A DNA stretch of 64,000 bases, from contig CAYYGN010000009.1 in NCBI GenBank assembly GCA_964471595.1, positions 27,266 to 91,265 of the forward strand, written 5' to 3'. The notes under the pieces were generated by a model. It did no database searches. It saw only the letters and a program-made list of their open reading frames with translations, and had not been told where the DNA came from. Every line of letters starts with the position of its first letter. The first letter of the stretch is position 1. The DNA is from JAGNXB01 sp964471595 (lineage in GTDB: Bacteria; Bacteroidota; Bacteroidia; Chitinophagales; Saprospiraceae). The position numbers were made by a program, and so were the translations under genes. Shown here in pieces: positions 51,623 through 59,851 of this stretch.

Positions 51623-53657
51623 GGCCATAGCGCATTTGCCGGGGAATCTTCGGCCATGGATACAGAAAAGCCTTTGGGTACTGCTGCTCGGGCTGTTACC
51701 TTCGACAGGTGTGACCCAACGCGTGACGGTGGATCTCGCAGAAGGTTGGACTTTTCGCGCTTCCGGTACTACATCCTCCTGGCCGGCTACCGTACCGGGC
51801 TCCATCCACAACGACCTGCTCCTCAACGGGTTGATCCAGGACCCTTTTTACGGGACCCATGCCCTCGAATTGGGTTGGGTGGACAGCACAGACTGGATCT
51901 ACGAGCGAATGGTGACATGGCCGGAAGGCATGCCGGCAGACGCTCCGGCCTGGCTGGTATTTGAAGGGCTGGATACCTGGGCGGAGATCTGGCTGGACGA
52001 GCGTCAGGTGGCGGAGACGGACAACATGTTTCGCCGCTGGCGGGTACCCATCCCTGATTCCTTGCGCCGTCGTCCTTTCAGTCTCCGGGTCGCTTTCCGG
52101 TCAGCGATCCGGGAGGGAGCCGCCCGGGCCCGAGAGGTCCCATTTAGTTATCCGGCAGACAGCGATCCCTATCCGGGCAAACCATCGGTTTTTACCCGGA
52201 AAGCACCCTTCCAGTTCGGTTGGGATATCGCTCCTTCCATGCCGGGATGCGGAATCTGGCGCCCCGTCCGGCTGGAAGTCCGCACGGGCCCGGTTCTGGA
52301 GGACGGATGGGTAGAAACGGTGGCTTTAGAACCTGATTCGGCTTCGGTCGTGTTGCACGGCAGCCTGACGGGCGCCATGGGATCGACCCATCATCTCTCG
52401 TGGCGCATCGGCGATTGGTCCGGGAGTACCCGGTTGGAGGCAACCGATTCCCTCACTCCATTTTCCTTGCCCTTGCGGCTGCCGCATCCCCGGTTGTGGT
52501 GGCCTGCGGGTGTGGGCGACCCCTTCCTGTATCCCGTGGAGGTCCGCATTTCTTCGCCGGCCGGCGAAGACCGCCTCGCCTGGAAGACCGGCATCCGAAC
52601 CGTTCGTCTCGAGCGCCTGCCTGATCCATGGGGCACTTCTTTCCGGTTTGTCGTCAACGGGCAGCCTTTGTTCCTGGCCGGCGCCAACTGGGTGCCCGCC
52701 GATATGTTTCCCGGGAGGGTCACGCAGGAAAAATACCGCCACCTCCTGGGTCTGGCCGCGGAGGCCGGGATGAACATGCTCCGCGTATGGGGGGGCGGCA
52801 TATACGAGCACGACCTGTTCTACCAATTGGCCGATTCCCTGGGTCTTTTGATCTGGCAGGATTTCATGTTTGCCGGTACAATGTATCCGGGCCACGAACC
52901 CTTTCTGCAGAATGTGGCGGCAGAGGCGGAAGACCAGGTCCGACGGCTCCGAGGGCATCCATCGGTGGCGCTTTGGTGCGGGAACAATGAAATCGAAGTG
53001 GCATGGAATAACTGGGGTTGGCCAGACAGGTACCATTACACGCCGGACATCCGGCTGCGGATGGAGGCCGACTACCGGACCCTGTTTCTTGAACTCCTGC
53101 CCGGCATCATCGCCCGGCAACACCCAGGTACCGATTATCTGCCTTCATCGCCGGTGTCCAATTGGGGGACAAGGGAGGAGCTGGATCACGGAAACAACCA
53201 TTTCTGGGGCGTTTGGCATGGCGAAATGCCACTAGACAGCCTGCGCACCCGGATCCCCCGGTTCATGACGGAGTACGGCATGCCTTCCTGGCCCGTGTGG
53301 GAAAGTCTGCTCCGGTGTACGGCACCCGACGACCTTTTTCCCGGGCGGGTGGCGGTCCTTTTTCGACTCCGGTCCTATAAGGGTCCCGGACTATTCGAGC
53401 GCTACCTGACCCGGGAAAGCCTGGATGGCGGAACGGATCTGCGCACCTGGATCGCGGCAGGGCATGAAGTCCAGCGCCGCGCATTGGAGACGGCTATCCG
53501 GGCCCATCTGGCCGACCGGCCTCGTTGTGCCGGTACCCTGCTTTGGCAATTCAATGAGCCCTGGCCGGGGGCTACCTGGTCGATCGTGGATTATTACGGC
53601 CATCCCAAACCGGCCTGGCGTACGGTAAAGGATCTGTACCGGTCGGCTTATCGTTGA
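51615..53657 (+). CDS. GH2 family beta-mannosidase, C-terminally short
   Basis: About 680 residues. A signal peptide (W-V-L-L-L-G-L-L-P-S-T-G-V-T-Q) precedes a sugar-binding jelly roll with V-P-G-S-I-H and D-T-W-A-E-I-W-L-D. An immunoglobulin-like domain and the TIM barrel follow. The acid/base Glu459 lies in W-C-G-N-N-E-I-E and the nucleophile Glu553 in F-M-T-E-Y-G. It cleaves terminal beta-mannose, for example from the N-glycan core. The family is usually ~820-860 residues; this copy ends soon after the barrel (T-V-K-D-L-Y-R) and lacks the last beta domains. No ATG fits, so GTG 51615, overlapping the cutC stop, or TTG 51636 must start it. Confidence 0.9.
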   Translation: MFEAIAHLPGNLRPWIQKSLWVLLLGLLPSTGVTQRVTVDLAEGWTFRASGTTSSWPATVPGSIHNDLLLNGLIQDPFYGTHALELGWVDSTDWIYERMVTWPEGMPADAPAWLVFEGLDTWAEIWLDERQVAETDNMFRRWRVPIPDSLRRRPFSLRVAFRSAIREGAARAREVPFSYPADSDPYPGKPSVFTRKAPFQFGWDIAPSMPGCGIWRPVRLEVRTGPVLEDGWVETVALEPDSASVVLHGSLTGAMGSTHHLSWRIGDWSGSTRLEATDSLTPFSLPLRLPHPRLWWPAGVGDPFLYPVEVRISSPAGEDRLAWKTGIRTVRLERLPDPWGTSFRFVVNGQPLFLAGANWVPADMFPGRVTQEKYRHLLGLAAEAGMNMLRVWGGGIYEHDLFYQLADSLGLLIWQDFMFAGTMYPGHEPFLQNVAAEAEDQVRRLRGHPSVALWCGNNEIEVAWNNWGWPDRYHYTPDIRLRMEADYRTLFLELLPGIIARQHPGTDYLPSSPVSNWGTREELDHGNNHFWGVWHGEMPLDSLRTRIPRFMTEYGMPSWPVWESLLRCTAPDDLFPGRVAVLFRLRSYKGPGLFERYLTRESLDGGTDLRTWIAAGHEVQRRALETAIRAHLADRPRCAGTLLWQFNEPWPGATWSIVDYYGHPKPAWRTVKDLYRSAYR

Positions 53658-53988
53658 ACCCTAATCGTACATTCCAAATGCACGATTAGCCCTACAGTCC
53701 AGACGAAGCTGACTTGTCTGGATCCAGGAGCGGACAAAACCCGCTCAAATGGCGGGTTTGGGAAGACGCTTCGGTCTTCCTCCCCGCTCCGGGTTAATCC
53801 AAGGGGGAGACATGGCGTTATGAGCGCCATCGTCTCTCCCCAGACATTGAGCGTGAATGAATCTCATCCAATGTATTATGCGGTTCATTCTTTCACGCTC
53901 AATCGGGCGCAGGATGCTGACAAGCAACGCTTCGTCTGCACCCTTCGCGCAAAAGATGTATTAGCATTTTTGGGTGAAAATCCGGGTT
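53658..53988. other. Non-coding block with six consecutive hairpins between convergent GH2 and tmk genes
   Basis: This 331-nt spacer has no credible gene but dense dyad symmetry. Hairpins: (1) 53661-53673 / 53677-53689, 12 of 13 pairs, loop CCA; (2) 53698-53708 / 53713-53722, one bulged G, loop CTGA; (3) 53737-53744 / 53752-53759; (4) 53761-53767 / 53774-53780; (5) 53803-53817 / 53825-53840, 15 pairs with one bulged C and one G-T; (6) 53846-53857 / 53892-53903, 12 perfect pairs. An alternative pairing (53728-53733 / 53741-53746) competes with hairpin 3. No T tract follows any of them except by chance. It could be a BIME-like palindromic cluster, a structured 3' UTR or a small RNA. Confidence 0.75.
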
Positions 53989-54618
53989 TCAGGTCAGCAG
54001 AGGAGATACATGGGACCAGATGCCGGCCTCGACCTCTTCTTCAGTCCCTTCAGCGGGGATGACGGCAATCCGTTCCTTGTCTTTCAGCACCTCCATGGCG
54101 CGCCAGTAGGCTTCCCTAACCTGGCGGAGGTTGGTGAGAGACTCGTATTTCTCCAGGGCTTCCCTGCTTCCGGAGATACGTTCCATGGCTTTCTCGGGGG
54201 GCATGTCCAGAAACAGGTGAATGTCGGGTTTTCGCAAATCCATGGCCTGGGCATTGGCCTGCAACACCCAATCCAGCGACATGTGCGCCCCCTGATAAGC
54301 CAGGGAGGAAAGATAATAGCGGTCGCAAATAACCGAAATGCCGTTTTCCAATGTAGCGAGGATGCCGTCCGGCCGGGCCAGCAAATGATGCAGACGGTCC
54401 GCCACAAAAAGACCGGCAATGACCCGGTCATCCATATCCAGCCGGTGATTGAAGGCATCGCGGATGAGACGGCCTATCGGACTTCCGGTCGGCTCTCGGG
54501 TGATGATTGCGGGGTAGCCGGCGTCTTTCAACCGGTGACACAACCGTTCGGCCTGGGTGCTTTTGCCGGAGCCGTCAATACCCTCGAGGGCGATGAAAAT
54601 TGGACGCGTGTGTGCCAT
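53989..54618 (-). CDS. tmk: Thymidylate kinase
   Basis: A 209-residue enzyme that phosphorylates dTMP to dTDP. P-loop E-G-I-D-G-S-G-K-S-T near the N-terminus, the T-R-E-P-T-G-S motif with the catalytic Arg, D-R-Y-Y-L-S-S-L-A-Y-Q-G and F-L-D-M-P-P are as expected. A TACCTTTA box lies 21 nt upstream of the ATG. Confidence 0.96.
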   Translation of the reverse strand: MAHTRPIFIALEGIDGSGKSTQAERLCHRLKDAGYPAIITREPTGSPIGRLIRDAFNHRLDMDDRVIAGLFVADRLHHLLARPDGILATLENGISVICDRYYLSSLAYQGAHMSLDWVLQANAQAMDLRKPDIHLFLDMPPEKAMERISGSREALEKYESLTNLRQVREAYWRAMEVLKDKERIAVIPAEGTEEEVEAGIWSHVSPLLT

Positions 54619-54639
54619 GAACCGGACCTTGAGGACAGG

Positions 54640-54647
54640 TAAAGGTA
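54640..54647 (-). promoter_or_regulatory. -7-like element TACCTTTA for tmk
   Basis: One mismatch from TAnnTTTG on the minus strand, 21 nt before ATG 54618, inside the 54-nt gap after the Na/Pi transporter gene. Confidence 0.4.
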
Positions 54648-54672
54648 CAGGTTGGCGGGGAAGGAGGCGGCG

Positions 54673-56379
54673 TCAGATGCCGGTTTGATGGTACGGATCG
54701 GACAAGGCTACGGTGATATTGTAGGCGTGGTCGCCTACCCGTTCCAGGGAGGTAATGATCTGATTGAAGATCAAGCCGGCGGCGATGTGATATTCCTCAT
54801 CCTGGGAGTTGGCCAGATGTTCCTCGCGGACAAAATGGCGCCATTCGTCGATCCGGTCTTCAATGTCTCTGGCCTGGGCAAGTGTCGGGGATTCTCCCTC
54901 CGACAAATGCAGGTGTTTTTCCATCAACTGGAGGCTTTGTTCGACGAGCTCCAGGAGGCGGGACAGCCTTTCCCGCTGGAGGGGGGTAAACCAGATGCGG
55001 TCCTGGTTTTTCTTGTCCAGCGTGCGGCCAATGCCGTAGATCACGTCGGCGATGCGCTCCAGTTCACGGCCAATGCGCTGGTACAGGCTGACACGCACGG
55101 ACACTTCCCGGCTCAGCTCTCTGACGGACATTTTTTCCAGGAACTCCAGGATTTCGGCTTCCATCCTGTCGGTCAGGGCTTCTGCATCGCGCAGGCGGGC
55201 CAGCCCTTCCGCTTGTTCATCAGGATCCGTCGTCCGGAAATAATGGCGCAGCGCAGGCAGCATGCCGGAGGCCGTCTTGCCCATGCGACCGACGGCTTTT
55301 TGCACTTCGAACAGCGCCAAATCGGCCGTGCTGACCGAGGTGTCCAGCCAGGCCAGTTTGAAGACGGGCAATTCCTCGCTTTTCACGGGCAGGAGGACCA
55401 CCAGCAACCGGTGGAGGAGGGGCACAAAGAACAGCAGGAGGAAGGCATTGGCCGTGTTGAAGGCGGTGTGAAAGGCGGAGAGGGCCAGGGGTATGGCGTC
55501 CGCCGAGAGAAAGGCCGATTCGCTGAGGAATGCCGTCCGGCACAACCAGTCCGTGCCCCGTAAAAACCAGGGCAGCACCGGGATCATCCACAATACGCCA
55601 ATCACATTGAACAGGAAGTGGAAAAGTGCTGATCTCCGTGCATAGGTATTGCCCACTACAGCCGCCAGATTGGCGGTGACGGTGGTGCCGATATTGGCCC
55701 CCAGCACCATGGCCGCCCCGTGGGGGAAAGACAACCAACCGTTGGCCGACATCACCAGGACCACGGCTACCAACGCACTGGAGGATTGGACGACACCGGT
55801 CAGCAGTGCGCCGGCCAGGATGTAGAGCAGGACCGAAAGGAATCCGAGCCCGGAGAATTTCCGGAGAAATTCCAGCAGGGCGGGTTGACTGCTGAGGTCG
55901 GGAAAGGAGCCCTGCAAAAACTGGAGGCCCAGAAAAAGCAATGCCAGACCAATCAGGGTCTGCCCGTAGAAGGACCATTTGCCCCCGCGGATGAAAAGCA
56001 GCGGCAGGGCAATGGCGATCAGAGGCAGGCTGAGAACCTGCAGTTTGACCCTGAATCCCAGGACCGACACGATCCAGCCGGTGATTGTGGTACCGATGTT
56101 GGCGCCCATGACAAAGGCCATGGATTCCAGAACGGTCAGCAGGCCGGCATTGACCAATCCTACTGTCAATACGGTCACTGCCGAAGATGACTGCAGGATG
56201 GAGGTGATGAAAAATCCGTTGAACAGACCGGCGATCCGGTGGCGGGTCAGGGCGTGGAGGAAAGCCCGCAAGGAGGCTCCTGCCGCCCGCTGAATGCCCT
56301 CGCTCATGACCTTCATCCCGTAGATGAACAAGCCCAGCGATCCGGCGAAGGTCAGCACATTCAGGATCAGATCGGACAT
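54673..56379 (-). CDS. Na+/phosphate cotransporter family protein with PhoU-like C-terminus
   Basis: A 568-residue membrane protein. Residues ~1-330 hold the inverted Na/Pi cotransporter repeats with the two Q-S-S-S motifs (S-I-L-Q-S-S-S-A-V-T and G-V-V-Q-S-S-S-A-L-V) that form the ion/phosphate site, and G-A-N-I-G-T-T motifs. The last ~220 residues are helical and PhoU-like (E-A-L-T-D-R-M-E, E-R-I-A-D and a final D-H-A-Y-N-I). It imports phosphate with sodium. It lies upstream of tmk on the same strand. Confidence 0.94.
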   Translation of the reverse strand: MSDLILNVLTFAGSLGLFIYGMKVMSEGIQRAAGASLRAFLHALTRHRIAGLFNGFFITSILQSSSAVTVLTVGLVNAGLLTVLESMAFVMGANIGTTITGWIVSVLGFRVKLQVLSLPLIAIALPLLFIRGGKWSFYGQTLIGLALLFLGLQFLQGSFPDLSSQPALLEFLRKFSGLGFLSVLLYILAGALLTGVVQSSSALVAVVLVMSANGWLSFPHGAAMVLGANIGTTVTANLAAVVGNTYARRSALFHFLFNVIGVLWMIPVLPWFLRGTDWLCRTAFLSESAFLSADAIPLALSAFHTAFNTANAFLLLFFVPLLHRLLVVLLPVKSEELPVFKLAWLDTSVSTADLALFEVQKAVGRMGKTASGMLPALRHYFRTTDPDEQAEGLARLRDAEALTDRMEAEILEFLEKMSVRELSREVSVRVSLYQRIGRELERIADVIYGIGRTLDKKNQDRIWFTPLQRERLSRLLELVEQSLQLMEKHLHLSEGESPTLAQARDIEDRIDEWRHFVREEHLANSQDEEYHIAAGLIFNQIITSLERVGDHAYNITVALSDPYHQTGI

Positions 56380-56457
56380 GACGGAGCGAAGCTAAGCAGC
56401 ATTCTCCGGACCCGGGGTTTCGGGCGCCGGACCGGAGACGAGTCGCGCCGGAATCAC

Positions 56458-56465
56458 TACCTTTG
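56458..56465 (+). promoter_or_regulatory. -7 promoter element TACCTTTG for pyrG
   Basis: Exact consensus, 21 nt before ATG 56487. Confidence 0.65.
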
Positions 56466-56486
56466 TATCCCGTAACAATATCTCCA

Positions 56487-58097
56487 ATGACCAAATACGT
56501 GTTTGTTACGGGCGGGGTGACCTCATCCCTGGGCAAGGGCATTATCAGTGCCTCCCTGGGCAAGCTGCTTCAGGCCCGAGGCTTCACCGTCACCATCCAG
56601 AAGTTTGACCCCTATATCAATGTGGACCCCGGCACGCTCAATCCTTACGAGCACGGGGAATGTTATGTGACCGATGACGGCGCCGAAACCGACCTCGACC
56701 TGGGGCATTACGAGCGCTTCCTGAATATTTCCACCAGTCAGGCCAACAACATCACGACCGGACGGATCTACCAGAACGTCATCAACAAGGAACGGGCCGG
56801 CGATTACCTGGGCAAGACGGTGCAGGTCATTCCCCACATCACCGACGAGATCAAGCGCAATGTCCAGCTCATCGCCCGCCAGGGTGACTACGACATCGTG
56901 ATCACCGAGTTGGGGGGTACCGTTGGTGATATCGAGTCGCTCCCGTACCTGGAAGCTGTCCGCCAATTCCGCCGCGAAGCCGGTCCCACCCATTGCATTG
57001 TCATCCATCTGACCCTGATCCCCTACCTCAAAGCCGCCCGCGAACTCAAGACCAAGCCTACCCAGCATTCGGTCAAAGAGCTGCAGCAGGCAGGGATCCA
57101 GCCGGACATCCTCGTTTGCCGCACCGAACACCCTCTGGGCGATGAATTGCGCCACAAACTGGCCCTGTTCTGCAACGTGGACTATGAATCGGTCATCGAA
57201 GCCGTCGATGCCGAGACCATTTACGACGTACCGCTTCACATGGCCCGGGAGAGATTGGACGCCATCGTCCTGCAAAAGCTCCAGCTCTCCAGCGCGCGCA
57301 ATCCCGACCTCACCCACTGGAAAGGATTCCTGGGCAAACTCAAAAATCCTTTGTCGGAGGTGCGGATCGGACTGGTGGGCAAATACAACGAACTGGCTGA
57401 CGCCTACAAGTCCATTTACGAGTCCTTTGTCCATGCCGGCGCCGCCAATGAATGCCGGGTGCAGGTCATCCCTTTCCATTCCGAAGCGCTCGAGGTCGGC
57501 GACGACGAAGTGGCCCGGCGGCTGGAAGGCTTGCACGGGGTCCTGGTGGCCCCCGGTTTCGGGGAGCGCGGCATCGAAGGCAAACTGAAAACCATCCGGT
57601 ATGTCCGGGAAAACGGCATCCCTTTCCTGGGGATATGTCTCGGGATGCAGTGCGCGGTTGTCGAGTATGCCCGCAATGTCCTGGGGCTGAAAGAAGCGGC
57701 TTCCACGGAAGTCAACCCCCTCACCCCCGACCCTGTCATTGACATGATGGCCGAGCAAAGGAAGGTGACCCGCAAAGGGGGCACCATGCGACTGGGCGCT
57801 TATCTGTGTGACCTCAAGAAAGGCAGCCGCGCCCAACAGGCTTATGCCGCCAAGCAGGTGAGCGAAAGACACCGCCACCGGTTTGAATTCAATCCCGCCT
57901 ACCGGGATGCCCTCGAAAAAGCGGGTATGGTGGCTACCGGCATCAACCCCGATACCGGCCTTGTCGAGATCGTCGAAGTCAACGGCCATCCCTGGTTTGT
58001 CGGTGTCCAGTTCCACCCCGAGCTCAAAAGCCGGGTCGAAAACCCGCATCCGCTGTTTGTGGCGTTCGTCGCCGCGGCCAAGAAGGCCAAAGGCTGA
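56487..58097 (+). CDS. pyrG: CTP synthase
   Basis: A 536-residue amidotransferase making CTP from UTP, ATP and glutamine. The N-terminal synthase domain starts K-Y-V-F-V-T-G-G-V-x-S-S-L-G-K-G. The glutaminase domain has the nucleophile Cys384 in G-I-C-L-G-M-Q and the His-Glu pair in F-H-P-E near the C-terminus. Length and motifs are normal. ATG 56487 is chosen because the TTG further up lies within the promoter box. A very strong terminator follows. Confidence 0.97.
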   Translation: MTKYVFVTGGVTSSLGKGIISASLGKLLQARGFTVTIQKFDPYINVDPGTLNPYEHGECYVTDDGAETDLDLGHYERFLNISTSQANNITTGRIYQNVINKERAGDYLGKTVQVIPHITDEIKRNVQLIARQGDYDIVITELGGTVGDIESLPYLEAVRQFRREAGPTHCIVIHLTLIPYLKAARELKTKPTQHSVKELQQAGIQPDILVCRTEHPLGDELRHKLALFCNVDYESVIEAVDAETIYDVPLHMARERLDAIVLQKLQLSSARNPDLTHWKGFLGKLKNPLSEVRIGLVGKYNELADAYKSIYESFVHAGAANECRVQVIPFHSEALEVGDDEVARRLEGLHGVLVAPGFGERGIEGKLKTIRYVRENGIPFLGICLGMQCAVVEYARNVLGLKEAASTEVNPLTPDPVIDMMAEQRKVTRKGGTMRLGAYLCDLKKGSRAQQAYAAKQVSERHRHRFEFNPAYRDALEKAGMVATGINPDTGLVEIVEVNGHPWFVGVQFHPELKSRVENPHPLFVAFVAAAKKAKG

Positions 58098-58128
58098 ACC
58101 AGGGGAAAGGGCATGAGTCCTCCCCGTG

Positions 58129-58167
58129 AAAAAGGCCGGCTGACGCTTACCGTCAGCCGGCCTTTTT
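58129..58167 (+). terminator. Strong rho-independent terminator after pyrG
   Basis: Perfect 17-bp stem AAAAAGGCCGGCTGACG / CGTCAGCCGGCCTTTTT with a 5-nt loop. It has A and T tracts, so it can act in both directions between convergent genes. Confidence 0.95.
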
Positions 58168-58194
58168 CTGTTCGTAATTCGGGTAGGCAGGCGG

Positions 58195-59610
58195 TTATTT
58201 GGAGGCGCGGATTCGCGTGGTCTCCTGGATCCAGCATGCTACGGTGTAGGACTGGCCTTCCTGGAGATTGCGCTGGAACACATCTTCGACACTGGGCATG
58301 AACCCGGCGTATTGCGCGATCAGTTTGTTGGCTTCATCGCTGACGGCGGGGTCTACGGATTTGGCGTATTGCCACTTGTCAATGGCGACCCAGGTCACTA
58401 CCTGGCTGTCCCATCCACGGCCGGGTCCACACAGCGGGCCGGAGGAGGCGTACAGTTTGCCGATCAGGATATAGGGTTCTCCCCAATTGGGTTTCAGCTT
58501 GGCCGCCTTGAGGGCGTAATTGCGGGCGCTGGCATAGCTTTTCAGGTGGGCGTATTGGATCTTGGCAATGAGCAGGTTGTAACGGGCTTTCCGCTCGATG
58601 TCGTCGGTTTCGGCGGCGGCTTCTTCAAAGCCTTTGACGGCATCGCGGTAGCGACCGGCCTGGAGGGCATCCAGCGCTTGCTGCGCCATGGTAAACGTTT
58701 CCTCTATGCGGCAGTCGGTGGCCATGCGGACTCCCAGCCATTGGACGGCAGGGTCGGCCTCATCCACTTTTCCCCAACGCAGACGGCTGTAAACGGTCTG
58801 GACGACTTCGCAATTGGCGGAGTCGCGTTCGTATTCGGCCATGTACTTCTCTTTGTAATAGGAGGGAGGAAAGAAATCCTCGACGGTTTCCAGCTCTTCA
58901 AGACGGGCCGGTACATAGGACTCCACCACCTTGAAGTTGTCGATCTCGTTGCTGGAGGTAAGGCCGTAAGCCAATGTGCGCCGGACGAGGTCCACATACA
59001 GGCGGGTCTCTTCCACCGGGATTTCACCGGCCTTGAAGCGGGATATCAGCAGGTCGGTAAACGGATTGAGGACGAAAGCGCCGGTACGCTCACCATCGTG
59101 GTCAAGCGTTTTTTTGAACAAGTCATAGATCTCGGCGTCCGTGGCATAGGCCCGAAAACTGTAGTAGAGGTCAAAAGCGTACATCCCGTAGAGATGGTAT
59201 TCGCCGGGATAACAGTGGAGACCCGCTTCGTAGAGTTTCCTCACCTTCTCCACGAATCCCTTTTTCTCATTCTCGTCCTGGCTTTTATAGAAAAAGTCCT
59301 TGTAAAAACGCACTCCGTCCGTATAGTGGAAGGAGCGTTTGCCGTCGGCGGCCGGGGCCAGTTCGTAAGCGCGCAGCCAATGCGGGAAAGCAGCTTCGAG
59401 ATCATTCGATCTCAGGAAAGTGCGGTAGACGGCATGCGCATTGATGGCGTCATCCGGATAAACCGATTTGGAGAAGGTGACGCATTCCGGGTTGGCGGAC
59501 ACTTCAGGTGGTTCCACCTGTTCAGGACTGGTGGTGGCTCCGATGGTCTTTGAGGCGCAGCCGCTGAGAATAAACAACCCGCAAAGAAGGAAAGACAATG
59601 AAAATCTCAT
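58195..59610 (-). CDS. Tetratricopeptide-repeat lipoprotein
   Basis: A 471-residue protein with a lipobox (F-I-L-S-G-C, residue ~18). The body is all-helical with several TPR-like pairs, most clearly around residues 300-420 (A-L-Q-A-G-R-Y-R-D-A-V-K-G-F-E-E-A-A and Y-A-L-K-A-A-K-L-K-P-N-W-G-E-P-Y). It ends with a conserved-looking Y-T-V-A-C-W-I-Q-E-x-T-x-I-R motif. It probably acts as a periplasmic or outer-membrane scaffold; the partner is unknown. ATG 59610 starts the signal peptide; 59658 is an upstream alternative. Confidence 0.85.
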   Translation of the reverse strand: MRFSLSFLLCGLFILSGCASKTIGATTSPEQVEPPEVSANPECVTFSKSVYPDDAINAHAVYRTFLRSNDLEAAFPHWLRAYELAPAADGKRSFHYTDGVRFYKDFFYKSQDENEKKGFVEKVRKLYEAGLHCYPGEYHLYGMYAFDLYYSFRAYATDAEIYDLFKKTLDHDGERTGAFVLNPFTDLLISRFKAGEIPVEETRLYVDLVRRTLAYGLTSSNEIDNFKVVESYVPARLEELETVEDFFPPSYYKEKYMAEYERDSANCEVVQTVYSRLRWGKVDEADPAVQWLGVRMATDCRIEETFTMAQQALDALQAGRYRDAVKGFEEAAAETDDIERKARYNLLIAKIQYAHLKSYASARNYALKAAKLKPNWGEPYILIGKLYASSGPLCGPGRGWDSQVVTWVAIDKWQYAKSVDPAVSDEANKLIAQYAGFMPSVEDVFQRNLQEGQSYTVACWIQETTRIRASK

Positions 59611-59851
59611 GTTCGGTCGGTTATGGCCCGGTCTTGCCGGCAGTTTCCATGGAAACACGTGATCCGGCAGAATGGACGATAAAGAATTGTTAAGGTCTCG
59701 GCAGGCTATGGAAACAAGAACAAAAACGGCGCAAAATTAAGTTTTTTTGGTCCTCCCTACTACTATTCCGGCGGATTGCTGCAGAATTAACGAAGAAATG
59801 ACGTGTTCCTGACCCTGTGGCGTACTTTGGTGCCCGCCAATCACCCCCCGC

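Noticed and set aside
53650..53910. Integron attC site or retron RNA as the explanation of the hairpin block
   Set aside because: A GTTGAAC (53653) fits one attC core consensus, but no matching partner core at the other end was seen. There is no integrase or reverse transcriptase gene in the window.
53820..54062. 80-codon plus-strand frame in the hairpin block
   Set aside because: Its sequence follows the inverted repeats and runs antisense into tmk; it has no promoter box or family resemblance.
56523..59553. Long frames antisense to pyrG (56523-58049) and to the TPR lipoprotein gene (58312-59553)
   Set aside because: Shadows of well-supported genes with no recognisable domains.
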